A stretch of DNA of 64,000 bases from Pseudomonadota bacterium (lineage in GTDB: Bacteria > Desulfobacterota > Desulfobulbia > Desulfobulbales > JAHJIY01): contig JAHJIY010000070.1 in NCBI GenBank assembly GCA_018823175.1, positions 1-64,000 of the forward strand, given 5' to 3'. The notes below the pieces were generated by a model that saw only the letters and a program-made list of their open reading frames with translations, searched no databases and was not told the DNA's origin. This document shows positions 51,447 through 60,756 of this stretch, in pieces. How positions within the stretch are numbered: position 1 is the stretch's first letter; every line of letters starts with the position of its first letter. A program made the position numbers and the translations under genes.

Positions 51447-53371
51447 GTTTTTACATAACCACCCCTATTTTTTATGTAAATGCCCAGCCCCACCTGGGAC
51501 ATGCATACTCAACCATAGTGGCTGATACGATCAGCCGCTTCCAGAGACTATCCGGCGAAGAAGTCCGCTTCCAGACCGGGACCGATGAACATGGCGACAA
51601 GATTGCCCAGGCCGCCGCCGAGGCCCACATTACCCCCCGGGAGTATGTAGACCTGATCAGCGCCATGTTCCGGGATTCATGGCCGCCGCTTTCAATCAAA
51701 CCAGACAATTTTATCCGCACCACCGACCCGGAACACATAAAAACCGTGCAGGCCATCCTGCAAAAAGTCTATGACCAGGACGATATATACTTTAGCGAAT
51801 ACACCGGACTCTACTGTCAGGGCTGCGAGAGGTTCCTGACTGAAAAGGAACTGGTAGCCGGCAACTGCCCCGACCACCTGAAGCCGCCCGAGAAAATCAG
51901 TGAGCAGAACTATTTTTTCCGCATGAGCAAATACCAGGAGTGGCTCATTGATCACATTAAGGCAAATCCCGAATTCATCTCCCCGGAATGTTATCGCAAT
52001 GAAGTGCTTTCTTTTTTAAGCGAACCACTGGAGGATCTCTGCATTTCGCGCCCCACCAGCCGCCTGACCTGGGGCATCCCGCTGCCGTTTGACGAAAAAT
52101 TCGTAACCTATGTCTGGTTTGACGCCCTGATCAATTACCTGACCGGGATCGGCTATCCGGACGGCCCCGATTTTGACCGCTTCTGGAGCGGGGCCGAGCA
52201 TATCATCGCCAAGGACATCCTCAAGCCGCATGCCATCTACTGGCCCACGATGCTAAAGGCCCTCGACCTGCCCCCTTTCCGGAAACTCCATGTGCATGGC
52301 TACTGGAATATTAATGATACAAAAATGAGTAAAAGTATCGGCAATGTAGTCCGACCCGGCGAGATGATCGAACAATACGGCACTGATGCGGTGCGTTATT
52401 TTCTGCTGCGGGAAATGTCTTTCGGCCTTGATTCCTCTTATTCCGCCGATGCTTTGATTGCCAGACAGAATTCCGATTTGGCCAACGATCTCGGGAATCT
52501 GGTAAGTCGTTCCCTGACCATGGTCAAAAATTTTGCCGGCAGCCTGGTCCCTGCCCCAGCACCCAGTACCGACCAGGACAAGGAATTGATTACCGCAACC
52601 GAAGAGATGATCACCGAATATCGTCTGCAAATGGCGTCCTTCAATTTCCATCGGGCTTTACAAGCGGTCTGGAAGGTAATCGGTCTGGCCAATAAATATA
52701 TTGTCACCACCGCGCCCTGGGAACTGGCCAAAGACCCTGCACAAAGTGACCGCCTGGCCACGGTTCTCTACCATCTGCTGGAAAGTCTGCGTCTGATTAC
52801 TCTGACTCTCCATCCGGTTATGCCGGGCACCGCCGCCAAAATGTCCGCCGCTCTTGGCCTTGAAGGTACCCCCCAGCTCAACCAAGATGGCAAGTGGGGA
52901 ATGTTGCAGCCAGGCACGACAATTAACCTTTGCCCATCTCTTTTCCCGCGCCTGGATAAAGCACAATCGGCCAGCACCGGCCAAGAAAAACCGGTTAAAG
53001 ATAAAAAGAAACAAGCGGCCGCCCCTCCAAAATCAGAAAATGAAGAGAAAGGACTGATCTCCTTTGAACAGTTTCAACAACTGGACCTCCGGGTTGGCAT
53101 GGTGGTTGCCGCCGAAAAAATAAATAAATCAGACCGTCTGCTGAAGCTGACGATCAATGCGCCGGAAGAACGGACCGTGGTGGCGGGCATCGCCAAATCA
53201 TACAGCCCCGAAGAGATGATCGGCAAACAGGTAATTATTGTCGCCAACCTCAAACCGGCCAAACTAATGGGCGTGCCCTCTCAAGGCATGGTGCTTGCGG
53301 CTAAAGACGGTAACCGACTGGTGCTATCGGCCCTTGCCGACATAGTCCCGCCGGGATGCAAGGTTTCATAG
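51443..53371 (+). CDS. metG: Methionyl-tRNA synthetase
   Basis: 642 residues. Class I motifs are 'HLGH' at 17-20 and 'KMSKS' at about 294-298. Cys residues 'CQGCERF' and 'GNCPDH' form the zinc knuckle. A C-terminal EMAP/tRNA-binding domain covers about 535-642 ('FEQFQQLDLRVGMVVAAEKI'). A Lys-rich linker joins the two. Charges initiator and elongator tRNA-Met. Confidence 0.96.
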   Translation: MSFYITTPIFYVNAQPHLGHAYSTIVADTISRFQRLSGEEVRFQTGTDEHGDKIAQAAAEAHITPREYVDLISAMFRDSWPPLSIKPDNFIRTTDPEHIKTVQAILQKVYDQDDIYFSEYTGLYCQGCERFLTEKELVAGNCPDHLKPPEKISEQNYFFRMSKYQEWLIDHIKANPEFISPECYRNEVLSFLSEPLEDLCISRPTSRLTWGIPLPFDEKFVTYVWFDALINYLTGIGYPDGPDFDRFWSGAEHIIAKDILKPHAIYWPTMLKALDLPPFRKLHVHGYWNINDTKMSKSIGNVVRPGEMIEQYGTDAVRYFLLREMSFGLDSSYSADALIARQNSDLANDLGNLVSRSLTMVKNFAGSLVPAPAPSTDQDKELITATEEMITEYRLQMASFNFHRALQAVWKVIGLANKYIVTTAPWELAKDPAQSDRLATVLYHLLESLRLITLTLHPVMPGTAAKMSAALGLEGTPQLNQDGKWGMLQPGTTINLCPSLFPRLDKAQSASTGQEKPVKDKKKQAAAPPKSENEEKGLISFEQFQQLDLRVGMVVAAEKINKSDRLLKLTINAPEERTVVAGIAKSYSPEEMIGKQVIIVANLKPAKLMGVPSQGMVLAAKDGNRLVLSALADIVPPGCKVS

Positions 53372-53643
53372 TCAATATGTCCGGGGTAAAAACCTCAAAA
53401 CCTGGTGCTTTCCTGGCGGAAGTGGAACGCCGGGCTCGCGATTATCCGATCCAGACAACCCGGATCACGGACCAACAGCAAAATCTCCGGGGGCTTTCCC
53501 TTCTCCTCGATCCCATCCTGGCTGACAAACAAAATTCAGCCGCTGGCGCCCAGGACAAAAGCCCTGACCAGACAAAATCCTGCCAGGTTACGGTTGAAGA
53601 GCGGTCCCAACTTTTTGAGTTTTTTAAGGATAGAGGCAAATGA
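53356..53643 (+). CDS. Hypothetical protein (about 95 aa)
   Basis: It starts inside the metG 3' end at an ATG (53356); another ATG at 53377 lies just after the metG stop. The sequence is polar and mostly helical, with 'VERRARDYPIQTTRI' and a C-terminal 'VEERSQLFEFFKDRGK'. No family recognised. Its stop overlaps the MinD-like start by 4 bases, so it is translationally coupled to that gene and may work with it. Confidence 0.6.
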   Translation: MQGFIVNMSGVKTSKPGAFLAEVERRARDYPIQTTRITDQQQNLRGLSLLLDPILADKQNSAAGAQDKSPDQTKSCQVTVEERSQLFEFFKDRGK

Positions 53644-54419
53644 CCAGTAATGACAAGTTTCAGACAAAGGTTAATCCGCCGGTCATAATCTGCGTCAGTA
53701 GCGGTAAGGGTGGGGTTGGCAAAACAAGTTTCACTGTCAACATGGCGGCAGCCCTGGCCCACAATACAAAAAAAATTCTCCTGATCGATGGCGATCTGGG
53801 GCTGGCAAACGCCGATATCATGCTGGGTATTAACGTACGACATACCTTGCGTGAAATAATCGAAGAAGATCGGGACCCGGCCGATATTCTAATCGAAGTC
53901 AGTCCAGGTTTTCATGTGCTGCCGGCCAGTTCCGGCGTGCCGGAAATGGCTGCCTTGTCCTACGAAGAACAGGCCTTTTTAACCAGCACCCTAGACGGGA
54001 TTATCAGCCGTTTTGATTATGTCCTGGTCGATACGGCGGCAGGGATCGGCGATTCAGTGCTCTGGTTCAACAATTGGGCGGATGAAAACATCATCATTCT
54101 TTCGCCAGACCCGACTGCGATGACCGATGCCTATGCCTTAATCAAAATTCTAAACACTAGGTACGCCAGAACAAAATTTTATCTGGTCTTAAATAACGTC
54201 AAAAACCAAAAGGAAGGCCGCGAAGTATTTGACAATATGAGCGCCGTCCTTGATCGATTCCTCCAGATCAGACCGGTGCTTCTCGGGGAGATACCACAAG
54301 ACAGCAATGTGGCCCGGGCCGTCCGCCAGCAGAAACCATTTTACCTGTCAGCCCCTGATTCCAAGGCCGGACGCGCGTTAACGGCAATGGCTGCCCGCAT
54401 CCTTGATCAGAAACCTTAA
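53640..54419 (+). CDS. MinD/ParA-family ATPase (FlhG/MinD-like)
   Basis: 259 residues. Deviant Walker A 'GKGGVGKTSF', switch I 'LIDGDLGLANADIMLGI' and Walker B 'YVLVDTAAGIGD' are typical. 'NNVKNQKEGREVFDNMSAVL' is common in FlhG/YlxH-type proteins. It lacks an obvious C-terminal amphipathic membrane helix of MinD. No flagellar or min genes are adjacent, so the exact target (flagella, pili or chromosome) cannot be told. Confidence 0.85.
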   Translation: MTSNDKFQTKVNPPVIICVSSGKGGVGKTSFTVNMAAALAHNTKKILLIDGDLGLANADIMLGINVRHTLREIIEEDRDPADILIEVSPGFHVLPASSGVPEMAALSYEEQAFLTSTLDGIISRFDYVLVDTAAGIGDSVLWFNNWADENIIILSPDPTAMTDAYALIKILNTRYARTKFYLVLNNVKNQKEGREVFDNMSAVLDRFLQIRPVLLGEIPQDSNVARAVRQQKPFYLSAPDSKAGRALTAMAARILDQKP

Positions 54420-54957
54420 TCGCTAATATGACAGACTAAGCAAATATTATTTAGCCGGATGAAATTACCTGACAAAACAAGACGTCACACAAGGAGGATA
54501 TACGGATTAAGGAATAATACTTGCCACCACCATAACACCCTGTAATTACAGGTATTAAATTTAATCTCCCGCTTTCTGACCAATAATAATTTCCACCAAT
54601 CCAGCATTACCAAATCACGATTAAAGATGTAACCTGTTGTTTTTTCTTGTATATTTTTCATTTTCTGATAGAAATATAGTTGAGTTTAGCCGATAATCTG
54701 TCACAAATATTATGAGCGCCAAAGTAGATAAGGCCCCCACAACGGGGTATAAACTTCAACTTCGAGTACCCTTGAGGTACCCTTGCAGCAGATAAAGCTG
54801 AGTTGAGCAGCTCGTCTGCTCAAACGAAACTTATGCCCTTGGGTGTAAAGAGATAATACTGAGTTTAAATCCACGTTACCCCTAAAATATCTTGGCGTTC
54901 TTAGATTCAGACCATTTGCCTCTGAAATAAAATCGCCTTTAAAACGGAATTTCCTAA
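54420..54957. other. Intergenic region with a diverged copy of the 54-bp hairpin repeat
   Basis: At 54794-54850 the sequence 'aaagctgagttgagcag' continues to 'ctgctcaaacgaaacttatg' and 'cccttggg', a diverged copy of the units at 55256-55417. Its stem reads TGAGCAG/CTGCTCA. Just before it, GTACCCTTG occurs twice. The rest of the gap shows no ORF. Confidence 0.6.
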
Positions 54958-55257
54958 ATGTTTGTAATCGCTAATTTTTTAAACGCCATCGCCACCCTGA
55001 TTGACTTTGTGCTTACCGCCTATATGTGGGTCATCATTGGTCGGGCCATTATTTCATGGGTCAACGCCGACCCCTACAACCCGATTGTTCGCTTCCTGCA
55101 TGACGTGACCGAACCCCTGCTTTCGCGTATTCGCCGGGTCATCCCCATAATGGGTGGTGGTCTGGATTTTTCACCGATGATCTTAATCGTAGCCATTATG
55201 TTTTTACGAAGTTTTCTAGTGCCGACCTTACATGGCCTTGCCCTGTCGATTGGTTAA
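54958..55257 (+). CDS. yggT: YggT-family membrane protein
   Basis: 99 residues with two hydrophobic segments, about 4-28 and 70-95. The family pattern 'IIGRAIISWVNADPYNPIVR' plus 'PLLSRIRRVIP' and 'GGLDFSPMILI' is clear. YggT proteins are often near cell-division or divIVA genes, as here. Function unclear in general. Confidence 0.9.
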   Translation: MFVIANFLNAIATLIDFVLTAYMWVIIGRAIISWVNADPYNPIVRFLHDVTEPLLSRIRRVIPIMGGGLDFSPMILIVAIMFLRSFLVPTLHGLALSIG

Positions 55258-55417
55258 AGCTGAGCTGAGTCAGGAACTAACTCAAACGAAACTTATGCCC
55301 TTGTGGTATAAAGCTGAGCTGAGTCAGGAACTGACTCAAACGAAACTTATGCCCTTGTGGTATAAAGCTGAGCTGAGTCAGGAACTGACTCAAACGAAAC
55401 TTATGCCCTTGTGGTAT
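55256..55417 (+). repeat. Three tandem 54-bp repeats with internal hairpin, upstream of divIVA
   Basis: Units start at 55256, 55310 and 55364. Each holds an imperfect or perfect dyad GAGTCAG-gaa-CTGACTC and the constant tail 'aaacgaaacttatgcccttg'. Units 2 and 3 have perfect stems; unit 1 has one mismatch (CTAACTC). No spacers, so this is not a CRISPR. The repeats lie in the leader of divIVA. Confidence 0.9.
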
Positions 55418-55452
55418 AAAGAGCGGCACTATACAATAAAAGGAGTCAAACC

Positions 55453-56463
55453 ATGACAATGACCCCACAAGAAATACAGTCCAAGCAATTTCATGTCCGC
55501 ATGCGCGGCTTTGATGTTGAAGAGGTAGATGGATTCCTGGAAAAAATCGCCGAAGAGTTTCTTATTCTGACCTTGGAAAACAAGCAATATCTGCAAAAAA
55601 TTGAAGGACTTGAAAAAGAGATCGCCAACTATCGGGGCAAAGAAACCGCATTTCAGCAGGCGATTATGTCGGCCCAGAAAATAAGTGAAGAAATGCAGTT
55701 TAAAAGCAAATCTCAAGCCGAACAGACCCTGGCCAACGCCAGACAAGAAGCAGAAGAGCTGCAAAACCGGACCCAGGCAGAGGCAAATCAGTTACAGGCC
55801 CAGTCCAGAGAAGAGGCAAATCAGTTGCAAGCCAGGGCCAAAGCAGAAGCGGAACGAATTCAGAACGAAGCCGTAACTATTGTCGACGAACTGAAAGCGG
55901 AAATTAGCGGCTTATCTGCCATGAAGAACAAGATTCAGAACGACCTGCGCCAGCTTCTGCAAAATTATCTTAATCGGATTAATGAAGAGATCCCGGCAGG
56001 CCTGCAAAATATAACCCTCCCTGAACCACCTCACTCAGACAACCAGATTACCGAACTTTCCCCCCAGACCTCGAGCCAGGACAGCTTACCGAAGTTACCG
56101 GAAGATGACCTGTCCAACATTTATGAAAAGTTAGACCTGATTGACGAAACTACCCCGGAAATGCTCTTCCCCGAAGAGACAGAAGACATCCAATTAGAAG
56201 ACCATCTAACCGATAGCGACGCATTCATGGAAAGTACCGATCTGGTTGACTTTACCCTTGAAGATAATGCCGAAGAAATAGAAATGCCGGCCATGACAAG
56301 CAGGCAAGAAGCAGAAATAGCTCTTCCCGACTTTGAGGAGAGCTCCGAACTGGATGAAGAGCTAACCATTCCGGAAATTGACGGCAACATGCTTTTCAGT
56401 CTGGAGGATCCGCTGGATGATTTAGGCCCCGCCGTGTCCATCGCCGATGAAGATAAAAAGTAA
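55453..56463 (+). CDS. divIVA: DivIVA-family polar/septal scaffold protein
   Basis: 336 residues from an ATG with AAAAGGAG. The N-terminal DivIVA lipid-binding domain is 'PQEIQSKQFHVRMRGFDVEE' with 'VDGFLEKIAEEF'. A long coiled coil with Ala/Glu/Gln heptads follows (about 30-180, 'QEAEELQNRTQAEANQLQAQ'). The C-terminal half (190-336) is acidic and Ser/Leu-rich. DivIVA gathers at curved membranes and recruits other proteins. The acidic tail is longer than usual. Confidence 0.88.
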   Translation: MTMTPQEIQSKQFHVRMRGFDVEEVDGFLEKIAEEFLILTLENKQYLQKIEGLEKEIANYRGKETAFQQAIMSAQKISEEMQFKSKSQAEQTLANARQEAEELQNRTQAEANQLQAQSREEANQLQARAKAEAERIQNEAVTIVDELKAEISGLSAMKNKIQNDLRQLLQNYLNRINEEIPAGLQNITLPEPPHSDNQITELSPQTSSQDSLPKLPEDDLSNIYEKLDLIDETTPEMLFPEETEDIQLEDHLTDSDAFMESTDLVDFTLEDNAEEIEMPAMTSRQEAEIALPDFEESSELDEELTIPEIDGNMLFSLEDPLDDLGPAVSIADEDKK

Positions 56464-56713
56464 CTATCCTACTGCACTCCAGATTTGAATAGTTGCAATT
56501 TCGAGAGTGGATCTGTTTACCGCTTTGAACTGAATAGTTACATCAGATAACGTAATAATTTCGTTCGAAAAAACCTTACTTTGACCAGATAAAATCAGAA
56601 ATAAAGTAAAGATCAAAAGTCAGGACTATCCACAATATTATTATCCAGCCAGCCATAATTTTCAAGGCGGCAGGATTAAACCTGATAGCTTTATGACCCC
56701 GTGAACAGATCAA

Positions 56714-57025
56714 ATGACCTACCTTGTACAGGAATCAGCCGACACCATCACGATCAATGTCTATGTGCAACCCCGATCATCTCGCAATTGCATTGTCGGT
56801 TTACATGGGGACGCCTTAAAAATCGGGACCAACGCCCCGCCGGTGGACGGCAAGGCGAACGAGGCGATAAAAAAATTCCTGGCCAAAACCTTTAATTTGG
56901 CTAAATCCAATGTTGTGCTTAAAAGTGGGCAGCAAAGCCGTCACAAAAAATTTATCCTGCAAGACATAAGCTTAGAAGAGGCGCGCAAAATTATTGAAAA
57001 AATCTACCCTGATCTGATGCAATAA
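56714..57025 (+). CDS. yggU: DUF167/YggU-family protein
   Basis: 103 residues. Family motifs: 'VQPRSSRNCIVGLHGDALKI', 'APPVDGKANEAIKKFLAK' and 'VVLKSGQQSRHKKFIL'. Function unknown in general. It often lies near yggT and divIVA, as in this window. Confidence 0.9.
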   Translation: MTYLVQESADTITINVYVQPRSSRNCIVGLHGDALKIGTNAPPVDGKANEAIKKFLAKTFNLAKSNVVLKSGQQSRHKKFILQDISLEEARKIIEKIYPDLMQ

Positions 57026-57112
57026 CCTGCTGCACAAATTATTGAGATTTGTAACTTATTGGCTTATCATTGATTTTTCCAAATATATACCCCATGGCCC
57101 AAAGAATATAAA

Positions 57113-57613
57113 ATGTCAGATATCAAAATTGGCGTTCTTTCCGATACCCACCTTGCCCGGCCCGACGATACCTTTCGGCAGCAGGTCAAGGCCTGTTTTG
57201 CCAAGGTCTCGATAATTATCCATGCCGGTGATCTGACCGATGTCTCCATCCTTGAGGTTTTTGCCGATAAAGAAATCCATGCGGTGCACGGCAATATGTG
57301 TGAAGCTTCGGCCTATAAAGCGCTACCCGGGCGGAAGATAATAGAAGTAGGCCCCTACCGGATCGCAATCACCCATGGCGCCGGGGTCGGATCAAATATT
57401 GAGGAAACCCTTTACGATTATTTCTTCCCGATTGACTGCATCATATACGGTCACACCCATCAACCGGTCTGCCACCAAACCGGCCGGGTACTTTTCATGA
57501 ATCCCGGCAGCTTCACCCGCACCAGCCGCTACGGAGCGCCCGGCACCTACGGCATCCTTGAAGTCGGCGACAAACTGTCCGGCGCTATTTATGAAATACC
57601 GAGGGCTCAATGA
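57113..57613 (+). CDS. YfcE/MJ0936-type metallophosphoesterase
   Basis: 166 residues. Metal-ligand motifs are 'GVLSDTHL', 'IIHAGDLTD', 'AVHGNM', 'AITHGAG' and 'IYGHTHQP'. A small calcineurin-like phosphodiesterase of unknown physiological substrate. Overlaps the HIT gene (ATGA). Confidence 0.9.
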   Translation: MSDIKIGVLSDTHLARPDDTFRQQVKACFAKVSIIIHAGDLTDVSILEVFADKEIHAVHGNMCEASAYKALPGRKIIEVGPYRIAITHGAGVGSNIEETLYDYFFPIDCIIYGHTHQPVCHQTGRVLFMNPGSFTRTSRYGAPGTYGILEVGDKLSGAIYEIPRAQ

Positions 57614-58113
57614 AGAATCTCTGGGCACCATGGCGGATGTCATATATCCTGGGGCAGGAAACTTTACCGACCGGCTGCATCTTTGATTTTGCAAAAGATA
57701 AAAGCCACGACCAGAAAAATCTTATACTGTTCCGCGATTCGCTTACCGTCATTTTATTAAACCGCTTCCCCTACGCCAATGGCCATCTCTTGGTTGCTCC
57801 AGCCCGGCATGTGGCGGAAATGACTGATCTGCACCAGCAAGAAAATCATGCCTTGATTGACCTCATCCAGCAAAGTGTCTCTATTATAAAAAAACATCTC
57901 CGACCAGACGGCTTCAACATCGGCCTGAACCTGGGGGAGGTTGCCGGGGCCGGACTGGCCGACCACCTGCATTTCCATGTGATTCCCCGCTGGAACGGGG
58001 ACCACAATTTTATGACCGTCATCGGAGAGATCAGGTCAATTCCGGAGCATATCGATAATACTTTCGATAAACTGCTGCCTGATTTCCAGAAACTTACCAA
58101 AACCACAAATTGA
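57610..58113 (+). CDS. HIT-family nucleotide hydrolase/phosphorylase
   Basis: 167 residues. The catalytic HIT triad is in 'DHLHFHVIPRW'. 'NRFPYANGHLLVAPARHV' is typical of Ap4A phosphorylase-like HIT proteins found in actinobacteria and deltaproteobacteria. It probably cleaves dinucleoside polyphosphates or adenylate adducts. Lies between yfcE-like and mutS. Confidence 0.9.
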   Translation: MKNLWAPWRMSYILGQETLPTGCIFDFAKDKSHDQKNLILFRDSLTVILLNRFPYANGHLLVAPARHVAEMTDLHQQENHALIDLIQQSVSIIKKHLRPDGFNIGLNLGEVAGAGLADHLHFHVIPRWNGDHNFMTVIGEIRSIPEHIDNTFDKLLPDFQKLTKTTN

Positions 58114-58131
58114 TTGCTGCGATTTAAGAAT

Positions 58132-60756
58132 ATGAACAACCCACCTAAATTAACCCCCATGCTCCAGCAATATCTGGAAATAAAAAGCCAGCATCAGGAT
58201 GCCATTCTTTTTTACCGGCTGGGTGATTTTTACGAAATGTTCTTCGAAGACGCAGTGACCGCCTCCAAGGTCCTGGGCATTACCCTGACCAGTCGCAGTG
58301 GCAAGGATGACAAAAACAAGGTCCCGCTATGCGGCATTCCATATCATGCCGCCGCCAGCTATCTTGCCAAACTGGTCAAGGCCGGATTTCGGGTGGCGAT
58401 CTGTGAGCAGGTGGAAGACCCAAAAGAGGCGAAAGGAGTAGTCAAAAGGGAAGTGGTCCGGATCATTACTCCGGGCCTGATTACCGAAGATCATCTTTTG
58501 GATGACAAAACCAACCGCTACCTGGCCGCCTTCTGCCACCATAAAACCAAATACGGCTTAAGCCTGATCGACATCTCAACCGGAGAATTTCTGCTGGCCG
58601 AACACGACAGCCTGGAAAAAATATACGACGACCTGCATCGCATGACCCCATCCGAATTACTAGTCGCAGATTCCTCTTCAGCCGAGGACGAAAAATTTTT
58701 TAAAGAGCTGACCACAACCCTGTCGGAATTATGTATAACCAGAAGGGATGAAAACATTTTCCGTCTGGAAAATGCCCGCCAAACCATGCTTGACCATTTC
58801 CAGGTTGCCAACCTGGCCGGTTTTGGTTGCGATGAAATGACCGCCGCCATCGGGGCGGCAGGCGGACTCATCCAGTATCTGCACGAAACCCAGAAAGCAG
58901 ACCTCTCACACATCGAACGGATTGTTCCCCTTGATACGGCCGGGATTTTGATGATCGATGATTCCTCCCGCCGCAACCTTGAACTGACCCAAACCATTAT
59001 CGGCGCCAAGCGCGAAGGCTCCTTGCTGGCCACCCTTGATTTTACTCGCACCCCCATGGGCGCCCGGCTGCTCAAAAGAAATATTCTGCTGCCTTTACGT
59101 GATGTTAATGAAATAAATATTCGCCTGGATAGCGTGGCCCAGCTCTACCATGCCCCGGCCGCCAATGAATCATTACGTGAAATACTCGACCAGATATATG
59201 ATCTTGAGCGGCTGAACAGCCGGGTCGTCCTGGGCAGCGCCAACGCCAGAGACCTCCATGCCCTGGCCCTTTCTCTAGCCCGACTGCCAGCCCTGAAAGA
59301 ACAGGCGATCGCGGCCGGCATCATGACCGAGCACTGTAAAAATCTCGATGAACTTACCGAGATCAAAGAACTGCTGGAACAAAGTATCCGAGATGATGCC
59401 CCAATCACCTTGCGGGAGGGCGGGCTGATCAAAGACGGCTACCATCAAGAGCTGGACGAACTTAAAACAATCCTGCGAGATGGCAAGAGTCTGATCCTTG
59501 ATCTGGAAAACAGAGAGCGAGAAAAAACCGGCATTGCCAAACTGAAAATCGGCTTCAATAAAGTCTTTGGCTATTACCTGGAAGTAAGCCACGCCCAGAC
59601 GGCCAATGTGCCTGATTACTTTATCCGGAAGCAGACCCTGGTCAATGCCGAGCGTTTCATCACCCCGGAACTCAAAGAGTTTGAAAACAAAGTTTCCGGA
59701 GCGCAGGAAAAACGACTGGATCTTGAATATCAACTGTTCACGGAAATCCGGCGCCAGGTCGCCGCGCAGAGTCCAAGAATTATCCAGGCCGCCAATTTTG
59801 TTGCCTGGCTGGATTTTTTCCGAGGGCTAGCCGAGGCGGCCCGAAAGTTTCATTACGTCCACCCCGTAATTAACAACTCAGAAGAAATTGCCATTAAGGA
59901 AGGGCGCCATCCGGTGATCGAACAGGCCCTGCCGCCGGGTAAATTTGTGCCCAATGATATTCATCTGGACCAGACCTCCGACGAGGTATTGATTATTACC
60001 GGACCCAATATGGCCGGCAAATCAACCGTCCTGCGGCAAACCGCCCTCATCGTCCTCATGGCCCAGATGGGATCGTTCGTCCCGGCCAGCTCAGCTGAAA
60101 TCGGCGTCGTGGACCGCATCTTCACCCGGGTCGGGGCGATGGACGATCTGCGGAAGGCACAATCCACCTTCATGGTGGAAATGAATGAAACGGCCAACAT
60201 CTTGAACAACGCCACCAGCAAGAGTCTGGTCATTCTGGATGAAATTGGCCGGGGGACCAGTACCTTCGATGGCCTCTCAATCGCCTGGGCCGTTACCGAA
60301 GAATTGACCAACAAAGACGGCAAAGGCGTTAAAACCATTTTTGCCACCCATTATCATGAAATAACCGAACTGGCCCTTACCTGTGAGCGGATTAAGAATT
60401 ATAATATTGGCGTGCGGGAATGGAACGACACCATTATCTTTCTGCATAAGCTTTTGCCGGGTGCCACCAATCGCAGTTACGGAATCCAGGTCGCGGCCCT
60501 GGCCGGAGTGCCCCCGCACGTTGTAAAAAGGGCCAAGGAAATCTTACATAATATTGAAAAAGGGGAATTCACCAAAACCGGCATGCCCCGGATCGCCGGC
60601 CCAATCAAACGAGACCAACCGAGTCAATTGACCCTCTTTTCCGGCAGTGAAAGTCCTGCTCTGAAAAGACTTGCAGAAATACACCCTGATCGTTTATCTC
60701 CCCTTGAGGCGTTAAATATGTTATATGAGCTTAAAGCATTACATGAAATGGAATAA
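58132..60756 (+). CDS. mutS: DNA mismatch repair protein MutS
   Basis: 874 residues from the ATG at 58132; a TTG at 58114 is the other candidate. The mismatch-binding motif is 'FYRLGDFYEMFFEDA' (Phe-x-Glu type, here FYEM). Walker A 'GPNMAGKST' is at about 624-632, and 'DEIGRGTSTFDGLSIAW' follows. Full length. It binds mismatches and starts repair with MutL. Its stop overlaps the next start (TAATG). Confidence 0.97.
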   Translation: MNNPPKLTPMLQQYLEIKSQHQDAILFYRLGDFYEMFFEDAVTASKVLGITLTSRSGKDDKNKVPLCGIPYHAAASYLAKLVKAGFRVAICEQVEDPKEAKGVVKREVVRIITPGLITEDHLLDDKTNRYLAAFCHHKTKYGLSLIDISTGEFLLAEHDSLEKIYDDLHRMTPSELLVADSSSAEDEKFFKELTTTLSELCITRRDENIFRLENARQTMLDHFQVANLAGFGCDEMTAAIGAAGGLIQYLHETQKADLSHIERIVPLDTAGILMIDDSSRRNLELTQTIIGAKREGSLLATLDFTRTPMGARLLKRNILLPLRDVNEINIRLDSVAQLYHAPAANESLREILDQIYDLERLNSRVVLGSANARDLHALALSLARLPALKEQAIAAGIMTEHCKNLDELTEIKELLEQSIRDDAPITLREGGLIKDGYHQELDELKTILRDGKSLILDLENREREKTGIAKLKIGFNKVFGYYLEVSHAQTANVPDYFIRKQTLVNAERFITPELKEFENKVSGAQEKRLDLEYQLFTEIRRQVAAQSPRIIQAANFVAWLDFFRGLAEAARKFHYVHPVINNSEEIAIKEGRHPVIEQALPPGKFVPNDIHLDQTSDEVLIITGPNMAGKSTVLRQTALIVLMAQMGSFVPASSAEIGVVDRIFTRVGAMDDLRKAQSTFMVEMNETANILNNATSKSLVILDEIGRGTSTFDGLSIAWAVTEELTNKDGKGVKTIFATHYHEITELALTCERIKNYNIGVREWNDTIIFLHKLLPGATNRSYGIQVAALAGVPPHVVKRAKEILHNIEKGEFTKTGMPRIAGPIKRDQPSQLTLFSGSESPALKRLAEIHPDRLSPLEALNMLYELKALHEME

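Noticed and set aside
55256-55417. Possible CRISPR array
   Set aside because: The units are directly tandem with no variable spacers, and no cas gene is near.
55232-55456. ORF with three repeats of an 18-residue peptide (AELSQELTQTKLMPLWYK)
   Set aside because: It arises because the DNA repeat is 54 bp, a multiple of three. The dyad changes with compensation between copies, which fits nucleic-acid structure rather than protein, and no ribosome site is seen.
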